Shown one piece after another: positions 42,935-45,932 of a stretch of 45,932 bases of DNA. The stretch comes from Bacteroidaceae bacterium (GTDB lineage Bacteria; Bacteroidota; Bacteroidia; Bacteroidales; Bacteroidaceae): positions 1 through 45,932 of the forward strand of contig JAFZDY010000027.1 in NCBI GenBank assembly GCA_017560945.1. Reading direction: 5' to 3'. Position 1 is the first letter of the stretch. The number at the start of each line of letters is the position of its first letter. Below the pieces are notes generated by a model. It did not search any database. It was not told the DNA's origin and saw only the letters and a list, made by a program, of their open reading frames with translations. The translations under genes and the position numbers were made by a program.

Positions 42935-45421
42935 TCAACCTATCACTTTGAAGCGTGCAAAGCGCAGGAGCAATTGCTTCTCGCCCACATTTCGGAAGCG
43001 TATGGTGGCCTTCATATTGTCACCCACACCCTCCACGCGCAACACCTCGCCTATGCCGAAGCGCTCGTGTTCGATGATCTGTCCTGTGGTCAATCCCGTA
43101 CGTGTGGTGGTCGACGACGGTGTGGCCGATGTCGAATGCCCGGCAACCGACGACACACGCTTCATCCCCTGAGGTATGGTGGGGCGTACGGGTGGGGGAG
43201 TTGCCGATTGGCGAATGGGGGTACGCTCTTCGTACCTCTTGTATCCATATCCGCCTCCATCACCCGATGAATAGCCACGGTCAGCCAACTCATCGTCGCG
43301 GAAGGTACTGTGTCGCGTGGTGGCCACGCGTTGTTCGTACGACGATGATCCACCTTGATAATTACTACTCTCGGGATTCCTCCACGAACTGAAGGGTAGG
43401 CGTCCACCACCTGCAGGTTCGCGTGTCTCGCGTCGTACAGGAGTACCCGCATCGGGCATATTCAGGTAGCGCGGGTCAATGTCCTTCAGGAATCGGCTGG
43501 GATTGCTGAACTCCGTCTTTCCATAGCGAAAACGGCTACGTGCAAAGGAGAGGAAACAATGCTCCTCGGCACGTGTGATGGCCACGTAGAAGAGGCGTCG
43601 TTCCTCCTCCATCTGCCTGTACGACTCTTGTGCCATAGGGCTGGGGAAGAGGTTCTCCTCCATACCCACTATGTACACCACTCTGAACTCAAGTCCCTTG
43701 GCCGAGTGTATGGTCATCAGTGTCAGTTTGTCCTTGTCCTCCTCAGTACCATTGTCCATGTCCATTTCAGAGAGCAGAGATACTTCGCTCAGGAAGTCGG
43801 ACAACAGTATGCGCTCGTTGCCTTCCTCCTCGCGTGTGGCGCAGAAGTCGTGTATGCTACTTGCAAACTCCTCCAGGTTCTCCTGTCGGCTCAGCCCTTC
43901 GGGTGTGCGGTCCTGCATGATGTCGTTCATGATGCCACTCCTTCGTACTATGTCCTGTCCCAGGTCATACGCATTGCGTGTGGTCGCCTCGGTGCGGAAG
44001 CCCTCCACCAGGTCGCGAAAACCCTGCAACTTGGCATGCGTACCCTTGTTGATGTTCAATCCGTACTCCAGTGGCGCACACAACACCTGCCACAGACTCA
44101 CACCTGCCTGTGTAGCTACCTCCGTTATCTTGTTCACCGTGGTGTTGCCTATGCCACGTGCAGGATAGTTGATGACACGTTTGAATGCCTCCTCGTCGTG
44201 TGGATTTACCGCCAGGCGGAAGTAGGCGATGATGTCCTTTATCTCCTTGCGCTGATAGAACGATATGCCTCCATAGATGCGACAGGGGATTGACCTCTTT
44301 CGTAAAGCCTCTTCGAAGATACGGCTCTGGGCATTCGTGCGGTACAGGATGGCCTGTTGGCTATAGGGTATCTCCTCGCGACGATGCAGCTCAGTGATCT
44401 TGTTGGCCACTATTTCGCCCTCCTCTATGTCGCTATAGGCACAATACACGCGCAGAGCCTCGCCCATGTCCTTTTCCGAGAACACCTCCTTGCGTATCTG
44501 CTCGCTATTCTTGGCTATCAAGCTATTGGCTGCATTCACTATCGTCTGAGTCGAGCGATAGTTCTGTTGCAACTTGAACAGGCGTGCCCCCTTGTATTGT
44601 TGTGTAAACTTCAGTATGTTGTCGATGTTTGCTCCGCGGAAGGAGTATATGCTCTGCGCATCGTCGCCCACCACACACACGTGCTGGTGCTCTGCCGTAA
44701 GTTGCCACACGATGGCGTGTTGTGCATAGTTCGTGTCCTGATACTCATCCACCAGCACATATCGGAACTGGTCGGCATACTTGGCCCTCACCTCGGGGTG
44801 TTGGTCGAGCAGCATCCAGGTATATATCAGCAAATCGTCGAAGTCCATGGCATCCGATTGTCGGCAACGCTCCCAATATCGGCGATATATCTCACCTATG
44901 GCAGGCATGCGAGCTGCCTCGTCGGCCTTTCGTAGTTGCGCATCCATGGCGTATGCCGATGGCAACAACAACCTGTTCTTGGCATTCGATATGTGGCTCT
45001 GCACGGTGCCGGGCTTGTACGTTTTGTCGTCCAGCCCCATCTCCTTGATGATGCTCTTTATCAGGCTCTTCGAGTCACTTGCGTCATATATGGTAAAGTT
45101 GTGTGTAAAGCCTATCTGTTCGGCCTCGGTGCGCAGTATGCGCGAGAATATGGAGTGAAACGTACCCATCCACAATCCCCTTGCCCTGTCGCCTACAAAT
45201 CGGCTGATACGACTCTTCATTTCCGCAGCAGCCTTGTTGGTAAATGTCAGTGCCAGTATGCTCCACGGAGCATATCCTTCGTTCAACAGGTGCGCAATTT
45301 TATATGTCAGCACACGCGTCTTTCCCGACCCCGCTCCGGCTATCACCAGTGCCGGTCCTTCGTTGTACGTCACGGCAGCGCGTTGCTCCTCATTCAATTC
45401 ATTCAAATAGTCATTCACCAT
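42935..45421 (-). CDS. UvrD/PcrA-type superfamily 1 DNA helicase
   Basis: About 828 residues from the ATG at 45421 (MVNDYLNELNEEQRAAV); an ATG at 45427 is equally possible. The promoter at 45440-45470 rules out the longer reading to 45469. Helicase motifs in order: Q motif LNEEQRAAV, Walker A AGAGSGKT (28-35), motif Ia TFTNKAA, DEYQDTN (about 225), QNYRST, LMTIHSAKGLE and VAITRAEE. The C-terminal region has a long Ser/Gly/Arg-rich linker followed by HERFGIGEVL..., the PcrA-like tail that binds RNA polymerase. It acts in nucleotide-excision repair, replication-conflict resolution and mismatch repair. Confidence 0.96.
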   Translation of the reverse strand: MVNDYLNELNEEQRAAVTYNEGPALVIAGAGSGKTRVLTYKIAHLLNEGYAPWSILALTFTNKAAAEMKSRISRFVGDRARGLWMGTFHSIFSRILRTEAEQIGFTHNFTIYDASDSKSLIKSIIKEMGLDDKTYKPGTVQSHISNAKNRLLLPSAYAMDAQLRKADEAARMPAIGEIYRRYWERCRQSDAMDFDDLLIYTWMLLDQHPEVRAKYADQFRYVLVDEYQDTNYAQHAIVWQLTAEHQHVCVVGDDAQSIYSFRGANIDNILKFTQQYKGARLFKLQQNYRSTQTIVNAANSLIAKNSEQIRKEVFSEKDMGEALRVYCAYSDIEEGEIVANKITELHRREEIPYSQQAILYRTNAQSRIFEEALRKRSIPCRIYGGISFYQRKEIKDIIAYFRLAVNPHDEEAFKRVINYPARGIGNTTVNKITEVATQAGVSLWQVLCAPLEYGLNINKGTHAKLQGFRDLVEGFRTEATTRNAYDLGQDIVRRSGIMNDIMQDRTPEGLSRQENLEEFASSIHDFCATREEEGNERILLSDFLSEVSLLSEMDMDNGTEEDKDKLTLMTIHSAKGLEFRVVYIVGMEENLFPSPMAQESYRQMEEERRLFYVAITRAEEHCFLSFARSRFRYGKTEFSNPSRFLKDIDPRYLNMPDAGTPVRRETREPAGGGRLPFSSWRNPESSNYQGGSSSYEQRVATTRHSTFRDDELADRGYSSGDGGGYGYKRYEERTPIRQSATPPPVRPTIPQGMKRVSSVAGHSTSATPSSTTTRTGLTTGQIIEHERFGIGEVLRVEGVGDNMKATIRFRNVGEKQLLLRFARFKVIG

Positions 45422-45439
45422 ATCCATCCTTTGAGTGTG

Positions 45440-45470
45440 CAAAGATAGTGCAAGGCGAGAGAAATACAAA
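45440..45470 (-). promoter_or_regulatory. Consensus promoter of the UvrD/PcrA gene, very short leader
   Basis: On the minus strand TTTG (45467-45470), 19 bp, TATCTTTG (45440-45447): a perfect match. Transcription should begin near 45435, about 8-14 nt before the start codon. The upstream half is duplicated at 45527-45558. Confidence 0.8.
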
Positions 45471-45558
45471 AAGAATCCAATTCTTTTTTATTGCCGAGCC
45501 GCAGCCTATCTTCGCATCAGCAAAGTAGTGCAAGGCGAGAGAAATACAAAAAGAATCC
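45447..45558. repeat. Tandem 32-bp duplication upstream of the helicase gene
   Basis: The 32 bases at 45447-45478 (starting AGTGCAAGGCGAGAGAAATA) recur exactly at 45527-45558, offset 80 bp. The copy retains the TTTG -33 element (45547-45550) but its -7 box has lost one base (TACTTTG), so it is probably a decayed promoter. Confidence 0.85.
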
Positions 45559-45586
45559 GCGTTCCCGCGTCATCTGCAGATGAAAA

Positions 45587-45722
45587 ATGTCATTAGCAAA
45601 GCATTTCACTCCCCTCCCTTGGGGCGTAGCAAGGCCTCGAGAATTGATTAAATATCAATTCGTGCCGTAGCGAGGGGAGCATAGTGCCCTATGCGACGGA
45701 GGATGGGCAGGGGGGAGGGTCC
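45587..45722. repeat. Half copy of the palindromic repeat family
   Basis: It begins with a block shared with 19788-19813 (GTCATTAGCAAAGCATTTCA) and ends GGGCAGGGGGGAGGGTCC. The matching left terminus is missing; inside there is an imperfect GAATTGATT..AATCAATTC-like inversion (45640-45662). Confidence 0.7.
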
Positions 45723-45739
45723 GTTTTTGTACCATTCGG

Positions 45740-45809
45740 TCACTGATTTCCGCCCACTGCGCACATGGGTTGACATCATTTCCCGACTGACATTGCAAAG
45801 ATACAACAT
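45740..45809. repeat. 70-bp dispersed repeat, copy 2, with minus-strand promoter
   Basis: Matches 19456-19525 with one difference by eye. On the minus strand TTGA (45824-45827), 20 bp, TATCTTTG (45796-45803) forms a promoter whose upstream part differs from copy 1. Beyond it, 45810-45932 shows nothing recognisable. Confidence 0.85.
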
Positions 45810-45932
45810 TTTACCCCCCTTTGTCAAGAGGCTTTTCGAAATTGGCGGAGATTTAACATTTGGATAAATGGCCTCAAACGCTGTGTATATCGGTATTTGA
45901 GCGCAGTTTTTAGAGGGCAAAAAATGAGTGTA

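Noticed and set aside
43559-45448. Plus-strand frames up to 244 codons opposite the helicase
   Set aside because: Shadows of the UvrD/PcrA gene; their sequences are low-quality Cys/His-rich strings without domains.
45648-45920. 90-codon minus-strand frame containing MMSTHVRSGRKSV
   Set aside because: Most of it is repeat DNA translated in passing (the 70-bp repeat plus a GGGTCC element). The proposed start lies upstream of the TATCTTTG box, so the frame as a whole is not a gene.

Overview
The window looks like a chromosomal segment of a Bacteroidota bacterium, most likely order Bacteroidales (Prevotellaceae/Bacteroidaceae type). Supporting signs are promoters of the Bacteroidota form (TTTG, 19-21 bp, TAnnTTTG), a Na+-translocating NADH:quinone reductase operon, a type IX secretion C-terminal (CHU_C) protein, a PorT-like barrel, a eukaryotic/archaeal-type ProS, a TamB giant, DUF4369 and GLUG lipoproteins, and a LysM plus ligand-binding fusion. 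No rRNA, tRNA or CRISPR array was seen.

Layout. 1-5.0 kb is an accessory edge: the C-terminal end of an acidic-tailed protein, a palindromic repeat, a promoter-bearing repeat module, two secreted lipoproteins, then debris of a sugar nucleotidyltransferase and of a BspA-like surface protein. 5.0-8.7 kb is a leftward run glnS, TPR protein, DedA. 8.9-10.8 kb carries a candidate small RNA, a DUF4369 lipoprotein and an OmpA-like lipoprotein. 11.1-19.1 kb holds proS, tamB (leftward, 1474 residues) and a secreted C1 aminopeptidase. 19.06-21.3 kb is a gene-poor repeat region containing inverted repeats, an iteron-like heptamer array, paired palindromes and a fragment of a phage-type nuclease domain.

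21.3-27.5 kb is nqrABCDEF. The A-B, B-C and C-D gaps each contain one diverged copy of the same palindromic element of about 92-97 bp. 27.8-32.6 kb has a stand-alone divergent FtsZ, a PorT-like barrel, the LysM protein and a CHU_C protein. 32.8-41.2 kb has uvrA-ybaK-ferredoxin gene, a POT peptide transporter, an S41 protease and a membrane-anchored NUC1 nuclease. 41.7-45.4 kb has trpS and a UvrD/PcrA helicase. The right edge is again repeat DNA related to the 19-kb region.

The main themes are housekeeping genes (three aminoacyl-tRNA synthetases, two repair proteins, the sodium pump) and envelope genes, separated by several families of short dispersed repeats. The most unusual points are the repeats inside the nqr operon, a 130-bp promoter module present both upstream of a lipoprotein gene and as an orphan copy at 19.5 kb, the orphan FtsZ, and the 20-kb region that resembles the wreck of a mobile element. 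All identifications are by eye; no database search was run.
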